Below are positions 8,170 to 17,257 of a stretch of 39,341 nt of DNA, piece after piece; position 1 is the stretch's first letter; every line of letters begins with the position of its first letter. The stretch is taken from NCBI GenBank assembly GCA_005503165.1, contig SCNT01000040.1, forward strand, positions 1-39,341. Direction: 5' to 3'. Under the pieces are notes generated by a model, which saw only the letters and a list, made by a program, of their open reading frames with translations, made no database searches and had not been told where the DNA came from. The position numbers were made by a program, and so were the translations under genes. The DNA is from Sphingomonadaceae bacterium 3R27E2-A (GTDB taxonomy: Bacteria; Pseudomonadota; Alphaproteobacteria; Sphingomonadales; Sphingomonadaceae).

Positions 8170-9357
8170 GTGGCGAGGCGCGTGAACGGTTTTTCCGACA
8201 AGGCCGCGATTACCGGAATTGGCGAGACCGATTTCGTCAAGGGCAGCGAACGCAGCGCGGTCGACATGATGCTGGAGGCCTCGCGTCGCGCGATCGCCGA
8301 CGCGGGGCTCAAACCGGGAGACATCGACGGCATGGTCCCGCCGCCGATCTATACGACCTCGGAGGAAATGGCCGCCAATTTGGGGATCCACGTGCTGCGT
8401 TACGCAGCCACCGTCCACATGGGCGGAGCCAGTCCCACGACCGCACTGCAAAATGCGGCCATGGCTATCGCGTCTGGTCTGTGCGACCATGTTCTTGTCA
8501 CGCTTGGCTGGAACGGTTTTTCCGCGCTGCGACCAAAAGCCGGCGCACCGCCGACCCGGTCGATGAACATGACCACGCTCACCAACACGATCCAGGGCTA
8601 TTACATCCCCTATGGTGTGTTTCTGCCGGTGCAGATGTACGCCTGGCTGGCGACCCGCCACTCGCGGCTGTTCGGAGTAGGGCCGGAGGCAATGGGCGCC
8701 GTGGCGCTGGCCTGCCGAAAACATGCCCAGCTGAATCCCAGGGCCTATACCTACGGGCGGCCATTGGACTGGGATACCTACGCGACCTCCCGCTGGATCT
8801 CCGAACCCTTTCGGCTTTATGATTGCTGCCTCGAAACCGACGGAGCCTGCGCGGTGGTGGTCTCGCGGATCGACCGCGCGCGCGACATGCCGCACGTGCC
8901 CGTGACGATCGCCGGAGCGGCCGAAGGGCACCCCTATCCCGCCGACGACATTCCCTCCCGCCCGGATCCGTTCAAGATCGGACTCTCCTACGCCGCTCCG
9001 AAAGCGTTCGCGATGGCCGGCATGACCCGCGAGGACATGGATTTCCTGCAAATCTACGACTGTTTCACTTATGTCGTGCTGCTGCAGCTCGAAGCGCTGG
9101 GGTACTGCGAGCCGGGCGGGCAGCTCGATTTCGTCCGGGACGGGCAGATCGAGCTGGGCGGGCGCTATCCACTCAATACCCATGGCGGACTGCTTAGCGA
9201 GGCCCATGTCTGGGGCCTCAACCATGTGGTCGAGGCGGTCCGCCAGCTGCGCCATGACTGCGGAGATCGGCAGGTCGAGAACGCCCAGACCGGCCTCGTC
9301 ACCGGCTGGGGCGATCTGGGCGACGGCAGCATCGCCATCTTGCGGAGGTTCTCATGA
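8170..9357 (+). CDS. Thiolase-like protein (SCP-x/lipid-transfer type), possible acyl-CoA retro-aldolase
   Basis: A thiolase-fold protein of up to 395 residues. The fold is shown by [18 protein letters not shown], the nucleophile-elbow region [21 protein letters not shown] and [14 protein letters not shown] (His338). The usual nucleophilic cysteine is missing: GGAS (85-88) takes its place, and no second catalytic cysteine is visible near the C-terminus. The partner gene encodes a DUF35 OB-fold protein. That pairing is the one seen in steroid side-chain aldolases (Ltp2 with ChsH2-DUF35), so a C-C cleaving retro-aldolase fits better than a true thiolase; this is inference. The start is either GTG at 8170, four bases after the preceding stop, or GTG at 8182. 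Its stop overlaps the next start (ATGA), showing translational coupling. Confidence 0.8.
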   Translation: MARRVNGFSDKAAITGIGETDFVKGSERSAVDMMLEASRRAIADAGLKPGDIDGMVPPPIYTTSEEMAANLGIHVLRYAATVHMGGASPTTALQNAAMAIASGLCDHVLVTLGWNGFSALRPKAGAPPTRSMNMTTLTNTIQGYYIPYGVFLPVQMYAWLATRHSRLFGVGPEAMGAVALACRKHAQLNPRAYTYGRPLDWDTYATSRWISEPFRLYDCCLETDGACAVVVSRIDRARDMPHVPVTIAGAAEGHPYPADDIPSRPDPFKIGLSYAAPKAFAMAGMTREDMDFLQIYDCFTYVVLLQLEALGYCEPGGQLDFVRDGQIELGGRYPLNTHGGLLSEAHVWGLNHVVEAVRQLRHDCGDRQVENAQTGLVTGWGDLGDGSIAILRRFS

Positions 9358-9830
9358 GCGGGGATAGCGAACTTCCTCCCAAGCTGCGCCCCGATGCGCA
9401 GGCCGTTCCGGCGAAGCCGCGTCCGCGTCCGCAGGACCCCGTCGAACAGGAATTCTGGAGATTGTGCCAGGACGGCCGGCTGCATTTCCAGCGTTGCGCC
9501 TCCTGCGGCACCTGGCGGCACCTTCCCCGCTATATGTGTGCACGCTGCGGCTCCCCCGATTTCGCCTGGCAGCCCAGCAGCGGCAAAGGCACCTTATTCT
9601 CTTGGACCGTTACGCATCAGGCCCTGCACCCGGCTTTCGCCGACGAAATCCCGCTCGTTGCCGCGGTCGTCGAGCTCGAGGAAGGGGTGCGGATGGCCTC
9701 GAGACTGATCGAATGCTCTCCCGACGCGCTCGAACTCGACATGCCGGTCGAACTGACCTTCGAGACGCTGGGCGACGATTTCCGGTTGCCGGTGTTCCAG
9801 CCGGCCGCGCCTGGAGACATTGCGCCATGA
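9354..9830 (+). CDS. Zn-ribbon/OB-fold protein (DUF35/ChsH2-like partner)
   Basis: The 158-residue protein has an N-terminal helix, a rubredoxin-like zinc ribbon with Cys48, Cys51, Cys62 and Cys65 (CASC and CARC), and a C-terminal OB-fold ([17 protein letters not shown] onward). DUF35 proteins bind acyl-CoA and form obligate complexes with thiolase-like partners, so it should work with the preceding gene product. Its ATG overlaps that gene's stop by four bases and its own stop overlaps the next start in the same way (ATGA at 9827-9830), which suits stoichiometric production. Confidence 0.85.
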   Translation: MSGDSELPPKLRPDAQAVPAKPRPRPQDPVEQEFWRLCQDGRLHFQRCASCGTWRHLPRYMCARCGSPDFAWQPSSGKGTLFSWTVTHQALHPAFADEIPLVAAVVELEEGVRMASRLIECSPDALELDMPVELTFETLGDDFRLPVFQPAAPGDIAP

Positions 9831-11050
9831 ACCTCGAATATGGGCCCGAATATGAGCGCTTCCGCGACGAAGTGCGCGATTTTCTCGCCGGCAACAGGCA
9901 CCGCGCACCGCACGCGTCGCAGCGCGCCGCCCGGCCCGATGCCGCTGCGGTTGCCTGGCAGAAGCTGCTGATCGAGCATGGCTACACCGCCAGGACCATC
10001 CCGGGAGAATATGGCGGCTACGGGGCCGAACCCGATATATTGAAGGCCCGGATCATCGCGGAGGAGTTCGCCCGCGCGGGCGTCCCGGCCGGGCTTTCCA
10101 ACCAGGGCATTTCGATGCTTGTTCCCACGCTGCTCGAGCTGGGCACCGAAGAGCAGAAGCGCCGCTGGATCGAGCCGACCTTGCGGGGCGAAATCGTCTG
10201 GTGCCAAGGCTATTCGGAACCCGGCGCAGGGTCGGATCTTGCCAGCCTGCGCACCAGCGCCCGCGAGGAAGATGGTCACTTCGTGATCAACGGGCAGAAG
10301 ATCTGGACCAGTACCGCGCGGCAGGCCGACATGATCTTCTGTCTGGTGCGGACCGAGGCCGAGGCGCCCAAGCACGCGGGTATTTCCTATCTGATCTTCC
10401 CGATGGATCTGCCGGGGATCGAGGTTCGTCCGCTCAAGACGATGACCGGACACGCCGAATTCAACGAGACGTTCTTCACCGACGTCCGGGTACCGGTCGA
10501 TCAGATCGTGGGCCAGCGCGGCCAGGGCTGGTTTGTCGCCAATGCCACGCTTGGCCATGAACGCGGGATGCTGGGCGATCCCGATGCCCTTGAAAACAGG
10601 TTGCTGGCCCTGATCCGGCTGATGCGGGACGAACGGGTCGGATCGGCCCGGGCGATAGACGATCCCGTGCTGCGCGACCGCCTCGTCGCCCTGCAGGCGG
10701 AGGTCGCGGCGATGAAGTACAACGGGATGCGCGTGCTTTCGAACCAGCTCAAGGGCGACGCGGGGGGCATGGCGAAGCTGATCGTCAAGCTGCAGAGTTG
10801 CGAGCTGGCGCATCAGATCTCGGCCCTGGCGATCGACGCGATGGGCGAAATGGGCATCCTCTACAGCGACAGTCCGCGCGTGCGCGAGGGCGGGACATGG
10901 CAGTGGAACTACATGTTCCAGCTGGGTCTCATCATTGGCGGCGGCACGGCCCAGATTCAGAAGAACATCATCGCCGAACGTGGCCTCGACATGCCGCGCG
11001 AGCCGCGACTTGCGCTGGCCTCTGCCGAGGGCCGGAAGGACGTCGCCTGA
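9827..11050 (+). CDS. Acyl-CoA dehydrogenase, catalytic-type subunit
   Basis: A 407-residue FAD-dependent acyl-CoA dehydrogenase that introduces the alpha,beta double bond into an acyl-CoA. Family signatures are WCQGYSEPGAGSDLASLRT (125-143), NGQKIWTSTARQADMIFCLVR (155-175) and the C-terminal QLGLIIGGGTAQIQKNIIAERGL segment. Glu245 in LGHERGM occupies the position of the catalytic base in isovaleryl-type enzymes; this is inferred from position. The open frame extends upstream inside the DUF35 gene, but the ATG overlapping that stop gives the canonical N-terminus. A second, more divergent dehydrogenase follows with overlapping stop and start, the arrangement of heteromeric dehydrogenases such as those acting on steroid side chains. 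Confidence 0.9.
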   Translation: MNLEYGPEYERFRDEVRDFLAGNRHRAPHASQRAARPDAAAVAWQKLLIEHGYTARTIPGEYGGYGAEPDILKARIIAEEFARAGVPAGLSNQGISMLVPTLLELGTEEQKRRWIEPTLRGEIVWCQGYSEPGAGSDLASLRTSAREEDGHFVINGQKIWTSTARQADMIFCLVRTEAEAPKHAGISYLIFPMDLPGIEVRPLKTMTGHAEFNETFFTDVRVPVDQIVGQRGQGWFVANATLGHERGMLGDPDALENRLLALIRLMRDERVGSARAIDDPVLRDRLVALQAEVAAMKYNGMRVLSNQLKGDAGGMAKLIVKLQSCELAHQISALAIDAMGEMGILYSDSPRVREGGTWQWNYMFQLGLIIGGGTAQIQKNIIAERGLDMPREPRLALASAEGRKDVA

Positions 11051-12144
11051 TGGATTTCGGTCTTTCCTCCGAACAGGAGATGCTCGGCGAAACGGTCCGG
11101 CGCTGCCTCGCGGAAACCTGCCCCCTCGATCATGTGCGCTTCTGTGTGGATGCGGGCAGCGCGGTCAGCGATCGTGTCATGGCTGCTTTCCATGAAATCG
11201 GGCTGACCGGCCTGATGGTTCCCGAAGCGCATGGCGGACTGGGAATGACGATGCTCGATGCGGCGGTGGTCGCCGAACAGCTCGGTCGGGCCGTGGCGCC
11301 CGTACCGTTTCTGGGGCGCAGCGTGCTCGCCCCGCTCGCGCTGATGCTTGCAGGCTCGCCCGCGCAGCAGGCCGACTGGCTACCCCGGATTGCCTCCGGC
11401 GCGGCGCGCTTCGGCGTCGCGATCGCAGGCATCGTCGAAGAGCGTGATGGTGCTTCGGTCCGGATCGAAGACGGCGGGCTGACCGGCACCGCGCTGTTCG
11501 CGCTCGACTTCGAGGGGGCGGACCATTTCATTGTCGCCGATGCGTCGGGGCGCCTTCACCTGCTTGCTGCCGCGACGACCGGGGTCGAACCGATCGCCTT
11601 GCAGACGATCGATGCGACGCGAAGCGTAGGAGAATTGCGGTTGACCGGCGCGGCGGCCGAGCCCCTTGCCGACGACGGCGGACTTGCGACGCGGCGGCTG
11701 CGCGACGCCGGCCGGATATTGCTAGCGGCAGATAGCCTTGGCGCGGGCGAAGCGATGATCGAGCAGGCGGTTGCCTATGCCGCAGAGCGTGAGCAGTTCG
11801 GGCGGGTCATCGGCAGTTTTCAGGCGGTCAAGCACATGTGCGCCGAGATGGCGGCGCGGCACGAACCATGCCGTGCGTTGGTGTGGTACGCCGCGCATGC
11901 CTTCGACGTCCTTCCCGACGAGGCGGCACTCACGGCCTGTTTCGCGAAATCGCATACAGGCGAGGTCCACCGCTTCGTGGCGAGGACGGCTACGGAGGTG
12001 CACGGCGGCATGGGCTTTACCGACCTGCTTGGTCTGCACTTCTGGTTCAAGCGGATCGGCTTCGACCGCCAGCTTCTGGGCGGACCGGAGCGGGTCAGGG
12101 CTGAAGCGGCGCAGCTTCAAGGATTGAACGCGGCGACACGATAA
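11050..12144 (+). CDS. Acyl-CoA dehydrogenase, second (probably partner) subunit
   Basis: A 364-residue acyl-CoA dehydrogenase homologue with the N-terminal helical domain (MDFGLSSEQEMLGETVRR), GLTGLMVPEAHGGLGM, and the C-terminal QAVAYAAEREQFGRVIGSFQAVKHMCAEMAAR and VHGGMGFT motifs. The central beta domain is degenerate and lacks the usual SEPGAGSD-type flavin/substrate signature, so it may be a structural or FAD-binding partner rather than an independent enzyme. The start overlaps the preceding stop (TGATG). Together the pair resembles alpha2beta2 dehydrogenases specialised for branched or ring-bearing acyl-CoAs; the heteromer is inferred from gene order. Confidence 0.85.
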   Translation: MDFGLSSEQEMLGETVRRCLAETCPLDHVRFCVDAGSAVSDRVMAAFHEIGLTGLMVPEAHGGLGMTMLDAAVVAEQLGRAVAPVPFLGRSVLAPLALMLAGSPAQQADWLPRIASGAARFGVAIAGIVEERDGASVRIEDGGLTGTALFALDFEGADHFIVADASGRLHLLAAATTGVEPIALQTIDATRSVGELRLTGAAAEPLADDGGLATRRLRDAGRILLAADSLGAGEAMIEQAVAYAAEREQFGRVIGSFQAVKHMCAEMAARHEPCRALVWYAAHAFDVLPDEAALTACFAKSHTGEVHRFVARTATEVHGGMGFTDLLGLHFWFKRIGFDRQLLGGPERVRAEAAQLQGLNAATR

Positions 12145-12163
12145 GGCGGGAGAGAGGAAGAGA

Positions 12164-13777
12164 ATGACTGCTTGGAACTTTGGCGACATTCTCGATGCGA
12201 TCGAACCCGTGCTCCCGCACGACGCCCCCGCGCTGATCCATGGGGACCGGCTGATCACCTGGCCGGAAATGTCCGCCCGGTCCAACAATCTTGGGCGCGC
12301 GCTGCGCAATGAGGGGATCGAAGCCGGGGCCAAGGTCGCCTTTTACATGCGGAACCGCCCGGAATATGGCGAAACGATGGCGGCCTGCTTCAAGGCCCGA
12401 CTGACCCACGTCAATATCAACTATCGTTACAAGCCCGACGAGGTGCTTTACATCTTCGACGATTCCGATGCCGAGGTGATCGTCTACAGCAGCGAATTCC
12501 GCGATTGCATCGTCGAACTGAAGGACCGCCTCGGCAAGGTCCGGATCTTTGTCGAAATCGGCGATCCGGCGGAAATCGCCTCTTTTGCCGAACCCTATGA
12601 AGCACTGGCGACGCAAGGAGACGGATCGCGGCTGGACGTGGTCCGTTCTCCCGACGACATGCTGTTCATCTACACGGGCGGCACCACGGGCATGCCCAAA
12701 GGTGTGATGTGGCGGCACGACGACCTTCGGAGGGCGCAACTCGATACCGCCGGTTTGCTCGGCCCGGCGCCCCTGGACCTGGATGATACGGTCGATATGA
12801 TCCGCGCCGACGGCCCTGGCCGGATCTTTCTCCCTGCCTGCCCGATGATGCATGGAACCGGCCTTCTATCTGCCCTCGGCGCGATGATGGGAGGTGGCTG
12901 CATCGTCACGCTCGACAGTCCGTCGTTCGATGCAGCCGAGCTATGGCGCGGAGTCGAGAAGCACGCCGTGCAGTCCATCGCGATCGTCGGCGATGCCTTC
13001 GCCAAGCCAATGCTGGCCGCTCTGGACGACGCGCCGGAGCAATTCGATACCTCGAGCCTGGTCTCGATCATCTCATCGGGCGTCATGTGGAGCCGCGAGG
13101 TCAAGGAAGGGTTGATCCGGCACATCCGGCAAGTGGCGTTGATGGACGCCTTCGGTGCATCCGAAGGGCTGGGTTACGGACTGTCGGTGACCACCGCTCA
13201 GGGGGCCGTCCAGACCGCGAGGTTCGTGATCGGCGAGCATTGCGACATATTCGACGAAAATGACGCCAGGGTCGAAGCAGGGAGCGGGATTCCCGGCTTC
13301 ATTGCCCGCAAGGGCGCCATACCGGCAGGCTATTACAAGGACCCGGAAAAGTCTGCGAAGACGTTTCGGACCATTGACGGTGTGCGCTACTCGATCCCCG
13401 GCGACTGGTGCCGGGTGGAGGCCGATGGCAGCCTCACTCTGCTTGGACGGGGAAGCGTCTGCATCAACACGGCCGGCGAAAAAGTCTATCCCGAGGAAGT
13501 CGAGGAGGTGCTCAAGACCCATAAGTCCGTGTCCGATGCGCTCGTCGTTGGCGTACCGGACGAGAAATGGGGCCAGGCGGTGACCGCGGTGGTTCGCCTC
13601 GAGGAGAGCGCCGAGTTCGACGAGACCGAGATCAAGGCGCACGTCCGCAAGCATCTGGCGGGCTACAAGACCCCGAAGTCGGTTTACCGTGCCACCATCC
13701 CGCTGCGCGCGTCGAACGGAAAGGCCGACTATGCCGCGGTAAGAGACTTCGCGATATCGCAAGGCGCGACGACGTGA
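12164..13777 (+). CDS. Acyl-CoA synthetase (AMP-forming, FadD-like)
   Basis: A 537-residue adenylate-forming ligase that would activate a carboxylic acid to its CoA thioester. The phosphate-binding loop TGGTTGMPKG is at 171-180; MDAFGASEGLG, the hinge segment GDWCRVEADGSLTLLGRGSVCINTAGEKVYPEEVEEVL, and Lys520 in SNGKADY, the acyl-adenylation lysine, are all present. It resembles FadD17/FadD19-type synthetases for bulky acids more than long-chain fatty-acid enzymes, by recognition only. It starts 19 bp after the second dehydrogenase with a GGGAGAGAGG ribosome site. The stop overlaps the GTG start of the following monooxygenase. Confidence 0.9.
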   Translation: MTAWNFGDILDAIEPVLPHDAPALIHGDRLITWPEMSARSNNLGRALRNEGIEAGAKVAFYMRNRPEYGETMAACFKARLTHVNINYRYKPDEVLYIFDDSDAEVIVYSSEFRDCIVELKDRLGKVRIFVEIGDPAEIASFAEPYEALATQGDGSRLDVVRSPDDMLFIYTGGTTGMPKGVMWRHDDLRRAQLDTAGLLGPAPLDLDDTVDMIRADGPGRIFLPACPMMHGTGLLSALGAMMGGGCIVTLDSPSFDAAELWRGVEKHAVQSIAIVGDAFAKPMLAALDDAPEQFDTSSLVSIISSGVMWSREVKEGLIRHIRQVALMDAFGASEGLGYGLSVTTAQGAVQTARFVIGEHCDIFDENDARVEAGSGIPGFIARKGAIPAGYYKDPEKSAKTFRTIDGVRYSIPGDWCRVEADGSLTLLGRGSVCINTAGEKVYPEEVEEVLKTHKSVSDALVVGVPDEKWGQAVTAVVRLEESAEFDETEIKAHVRKHLAGYKTPKSVYRATIPLRASNGKADYAAVRDFAISQGATT

Positions 13778-15381
13778 ACAACGGACCGGTTGGCGACTGT
13801 GAGGCGTTGATCGTCGGCGCCGGCTTCAGCGGGGTCTACCTGCTCCACCGGTTGCGCGAGGCGGGCTTCGATGCGAGGCTGATCGATGCAGCCGACGAGC
13901 CGGGCGGCATCTGGTACTGGAATTGCTATCCCGGCGCGCGCGTCGATTCGCAGGTGCCGATCTACGAATATTCGATCCCCGAGCTGTGGCGCGACTGGAC
14001 CTGGCGCGAACGCTATCCCGGATGGCGTGAGCTGCGCGCCTATTTCCGCCATGTCTGCGACCGCCTGTCGCTCTGGTCGCACATCACCATGGGGACCCGG
14101 GTGGCAAGCGCCCACTGGGACGAGAGCGAGCGCATCTGGCGCGTGACGACGGACGGCGGCGATATGTTGCGGGCGCGCTACCTGCTGCCGTGCCTTGGCT
14201 TTGCGGCACAGGCCCATGTGCCCGAGATCGCGGGATTGGAAAGCTTCGCGGGGGAATGGCACCACACGGCGCACTGGCCGCAGCAGGGGCTGTCCATGGC
14301 CGGCCGGAAGGTGGCGATCATCGGCACCGGAGCCAGCGGAGTCCAGGTGGCGCAGGAAGCGGCCGCCGAAGCGGCGCAGGTCACCCTGCTGCAGCGCACG
14401 CCAATCCTCGCGCTGCCGATGCGACAGGAAACTCTGACGATCGCGCAACAGGAGCGGGAGAAGCTTGGCTATCCGGCGATCTTTGCAGCTCGCCTTCAGA
14501 CCTCTGGCGGTTTCGATACGGGCAGCGTCGACACTTCGGCGCTCGATGTCGATGCGGAGGCAAGGCGATGCTTGTTCGAAAAGCAATGGCAGGCTGGGGG
14601 TTTGCGTTTCTGGTACGCCAATTTCGCCGATCTGCTGACCAGCGAACAAGCCAACCGCCACGCCTATGATTTCTGGCGCGATAAGGTGAGGGCGCGAATT
14701 GCCGATCCGGCCTTGCACGAAACCCTGGCACCAAGCGAACCGCCGCACCCGTTCGGAACCAAGCGTCCCTCGCTCGAGCGAAACTATTACGAGATATTCG
14801 CTCAGGAAAATGTCGCGCTGGTGGACCTCGCGCGGACACCGGTGCAGCGGATCATAGCCGAGGGGATCGAAACCGCCGACGGGTTGATCGAATGCGACCT
14901 GATCGTTTTCGCTACCGGCTTCGATGCCGGACGCGGCGGCCTGATGCAGATCGATATTCGGGGCCGGAATGATCTCAGACTTGCCGACACCTGGCGCGAA
15001 CAGGTGACTGCCTATCTCGGCTATGCCGTGCACGGCTTCCCCAACCTGGCCTATCTCTACGGGCCGCTGAGCCCGTCGGGTTTCGCCAACGGCCCGACGG
15101 CAGCGGAAATCCAGGGGGACTGGGTCCGGGATTTTCTGGTGACGCTGCGCGACCGCGGCTTCACGCGGTTTGAAGCGGAAGAGGATGCAGAGCGTGAATG
15201 GACCGAGGGGGTCGCCGCGATCGGGTCCATGACGCTCTTTCCCCGGGCAATGTCCTGGTACATGGGCGACAATATTCCTGGTAAACCTCGACAATTGCTC
15301 AACTATCCCAGCGTGATCGGTTTCGCCAAGATTTCCGAAGACGTGGCAGCGGACGGGTATCGCGGCTTCGCGCTGGCATGA
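13774..15381 (+). CDS. Type I Baeyer-Villiger monooxygenase (FAD/NADPH)
   Basis: A 535-residue flavoprotein that should insert oxygen next to a ketone to make an ester or lactone. It has two dinucleotide-binding motifs, GAGFSG (15-20) and GTGASG (184-189), the GGIWYWNCYPGARVD segment near 44-58, and a perfect Baeyer-Villiger fingerprint FAGEWHHTAHWP (158-169; Phe158, Gly160, His164, Trp168, Pro169). The GTG start at 13774 overlaps the stop of the acyl-CoA synthetase gene; the longer open frame upstream lies inside that gene. The following alpha/beta hydrolase is the expected partner to open the product lactone or ester. The combination with a P450 suggests hydroxylation, oxidation to a ketone by an enzyme not present here, and ring or chain cleavage. 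Confidence 0.92.
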   Translation: MNNGPVGDCEALIVGAGFSGVYLLHRLREAGFDARLIDAADEPGGIWYWNCYPGARVDSQVPIYEYSIPELWRDWTWRERYPGWRELRAYFRHVCDRLSLWSHITMGTRVASAHWDESERIWRVTTDGGDMLRARYLLPCLGFAAQAHVPEIAGLESFAGEWHHTAHWPQQGLSMAGRKVAIIGTGASGVQVAQEAAAEAAQVTLLQRTPILALPMRQETLTIAQQEREKLGYPAIFAARLQTSGGFDTGSVDTSALDVDAEARRCLFEKQWQAGGLRFWYANFADLLTSEQANRHAYDFWRDKVRARIADPALHETLAPSEPPHPFGTKRPSLERNYYEIFAQENVALVDLARTPVQRIIAEGIETADGLIECDLIVFATGFDAGRGGLMQIDIRGRNDLRLADTWREQVTAYLGYAVHGFPNLAYLYGPLSPSGFANGPTAAEIQGDWVRDFLVTLRDRGFTRFEAEEDAEREWTEGVAAIGSMTLFPRAMSWYMGDNIPGKPRQLLNYPSVIGFAKISEDVAADGYRGFALA

Positions 15382-15397
15382 ACGAAAGCAACGACCG

Positions 15398-16420
15398 ATG
15401 ACCGAGACTGTCCCCGATATCGTGCAAGAATGGGTATCTGACCCGTCGGTCCTGCCGGACTGGTTTGTCGCGGCGCTGGCGGTTCCGCGCGAGGAAGGCT
15501 TCGTGACAGTCGATGGCGTGCGCATTCACTATTTCCGATGGGGTAATCCCGCGGCGCCGCCGGTCCTGATGACCCACGGCTTCCTGTCGCACGCCCGCTG
15601 CTTTGCCTTCATCGCGCCGTTCCTGTCCCGCGATTACCACATAGTCGCCTACGATCTTTCCGGCATGGGCGACAGCGACGTGCGCCCCGACTGCGACATG
15701 GCGGCGCGCGGGCGCGAGATGATCGGGGTCGCCAATGCCCTTGGCCTGTTCGGCCACGCTCGCAAACCCATCCTGGTAGCGCACAGCTTCGGGTCGGCCG
15801 TAGCCCTGCAGGCTCTCGAACTCGCGCCGGCCGCATTTGCGGGAGTGATAATCTGTGACATGATGATTCTACGCCCGTCGGAACTGGAAAAATATTGGAG
15901 CAACGGCCGCAGCAGTCCCGGCTCGGGCGATCCCGACAAGCCTCATCGGCGCTATCCCGATTACGCGAGTGCGCGGTCCAGGTTCGTGCTGGCCCCGCCA
16001 CAGCCGGTGGGCGAACCTTTTCTGATGGATTACATGGCCTATCATGCGCTCCGCCGCCAACGGGCCGAGTGGGTGTGGAAATTCTCCCCGGCAGTCTTCC
16101 GGCGCGACAATTCTCGCCGCCTGTGGCTCGAAATCGGTCCCCGGCTGATCGCCGCACCTGGTCGAAAGGCGATTGTCCACGGCGAGCAGAGCCAGCTCTT
16201 CACGCCCGATTCCCACCTCTACGTGCGCGAACTGGGAGGGGAAGATATCCCCATCATCGCGATTCCGGACGCACAACATCACTTGATGCTCGACCAACCT
16301 CTCGCCTTTGCCGCTGCCTTGCGGGCACTGATCGAAGAGTGGTCCAAGGGTGACGGTTCGATGCGCGCGGCAGCAGCAGATGTTCGGCAGGACCCGATGG
16401 GCACGGCGGGAAGCAACTGA
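15398..16420 (+). CDS. Alpha/beta hydrolase, probable lactone or ester hydrolase
   Basis: A 340-residue alpha/beta hydrolase. The oxyanion region THGFLSH (59-65), the nucleophile elbow VAHSFGSA with Ser130, and the C-terminal DAQHHLM with His294 or His295 give the catalytic elements. HSFG replaces the strict GxSxG, leaving A-H-S-F-G, which is common in this superfamily. It lies 16 bp after the Baeyer-Villiger monooxygenase, and the two functions are classically coupled: the monooxygenase makes the lactone, the hydrolase opens it. The last 30 residues are low in complexity and probably disordered. Haloalkane or epoxide hydrolase activity cannot be excluded from sequence alone. Confidence 0.85.
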   Translation: MTETVPDIVQEWVSDPSVLPDWFVAALAVPREEGFVTVDGVRIHYFRWGNPAAPPVLMTHGFLSHARCFAFIAPFLSRDYHIVAYDLSGMGDSDVRPDCDMAARGREMIGVANALGLFGHARKPILVAHSFGSAVALQALELAPAAFAGVIICDMMILRPSELEKYWSNGRSSPGSGDPDKPHRRYPDYASARSRFVLAPPQPVGEPFLMDYMAYHALRRQRAEWVWKFSPAVFRRDNSRRLWLEIGPRLIAAPGRKAIVHGEQSQLFTPDSHLYVRELGGEDIPIIAIPDAQHHLMLDQPLAFAAALRALIEEWSKGDGSMRAAAADVRQDPMGTAGSN

Positions 16421-16471
16421 ATTGCGCGCGCACCAAAGTGTTTCGATGCAGCTCGACCCAAGGAGACACAT

Positions 16472-17257
16472 ATGACCAATGCACCCCAGGTTCCCGAACC
16501 GAAGCCCGCCGCGACGTTGCTCCTGGTCCGCGACCAGCCCGAGTTTCAGGTCCTGATGGTCAAGCGCCATCACCAGATCGATTTTGCATCCGGAGCCTTG
16601 GTCTTTCCAGGCGGCAAGACGCATGATGGCGACAAGGACGAGCGTTGGTCCGAGCATGCGATCGGGTGGAACAATCTGGATGCGGTCCAGCGAACCCTGC
16701 GCATCGGGGCGATCCGCGAGGCATTCGAGGAAACGGGGATTCTGCTGGCGCAGACCGCCCAAGGCGCGCCGTTTGAGGGCGCTTGCGACGCATCGGCGCG
16801 CAGCGCGGTCGAGACGGGCGAAATCGCTTTCATCGATGTGGTTCGCGAATTGGGCGTGCGCCTCGATCTCGATGCACTTGCCACCTTCGCCCGGTGGATT
16901 ACCCCGATTATCATGCCCAAGCGGTTCGATACCTGGTTCTACACCATAAGCGCGCCGCCGAGACAGGTGGCGGCCTGTGACGGACGCGAGACCGTCGATG
17001 TGGAATGGATCTCGCCGCGGGAGGCGATCCGATTGGCGGCGGCGGGCGAGCGGACCATCATCTTTCCGACCTTGATGAACCTGCAGCTGCTCGCCGAGGC
17101 AGAAAGTGCGGAGGATTGCATTTCGCGCGCAAGGCAACGCAGGCTCGTGACCGTGCTGCCCGAGGTCTCGGAAGAGAATGGAGAACCCGTTCTGGTGCTG
17201 CCGCCCGACGCTGGATACGGTCCCGTTTCGATGCCCCTGAAGAATCTGGGCGCCTGA
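16472..17257 (+). CDS. Nudix hydrolase, NUDT19-like (possible acyl-CoA diphosphatase)
   Basis: A 261-residue Nudix protein. The split Nudix box is visible as VFPGGK (44-49), a long insert, and IREAFEETGILL (81-92) with the metal-binding Glu86/Glu87. The long insert and overall length resemble NUDT19-type CoA/acyl-CoA diphosphatases. Placement at the end of an acyl-CoA pathway operon suits removal of dead-end CoA esters or recycling of CoA; this role is inferred. AAGGAG precedes the ATG. There is no clear intrinsic terminator after the stop. Confidence 0.85.
   Translation: MTNAPQVPEPKPAATLLLVRDQPEFQVLMVKRHHQIDFASGALVFPGGKTHDGDKDERWSEHAIGWNNLDAVQRTLRIGAIREAFEETGILLAQTAQGAPFEGACDASARSAVETGEIAFIDVVRELGVRLDLDALATFARWITPIIMPKRFDTWFYTISAPPRQVAACDGRETVDVEWISPREAIRLAAAGERTIIFPTLMNLQLLAEAESAEDCISRARQRRLVTVLPEVSEENGEPVLVLPPDAGYGPVSMPLKNLGA

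Noticed and set aside
8170..9357. Annotation as a conventional acetyl-CoA acetyltransferase
   Set aside because: The nucleophilic cysteine is absent and the gene is paired with DUF35, so a thiolase reaction is not supported.
13729..15525. Minus-strand open frame of 598 residues
   Set aside because: It is antisense to the Baeyer-Villiger monooxygenase, has no family motifs, and arises from GC-rich codon bias.
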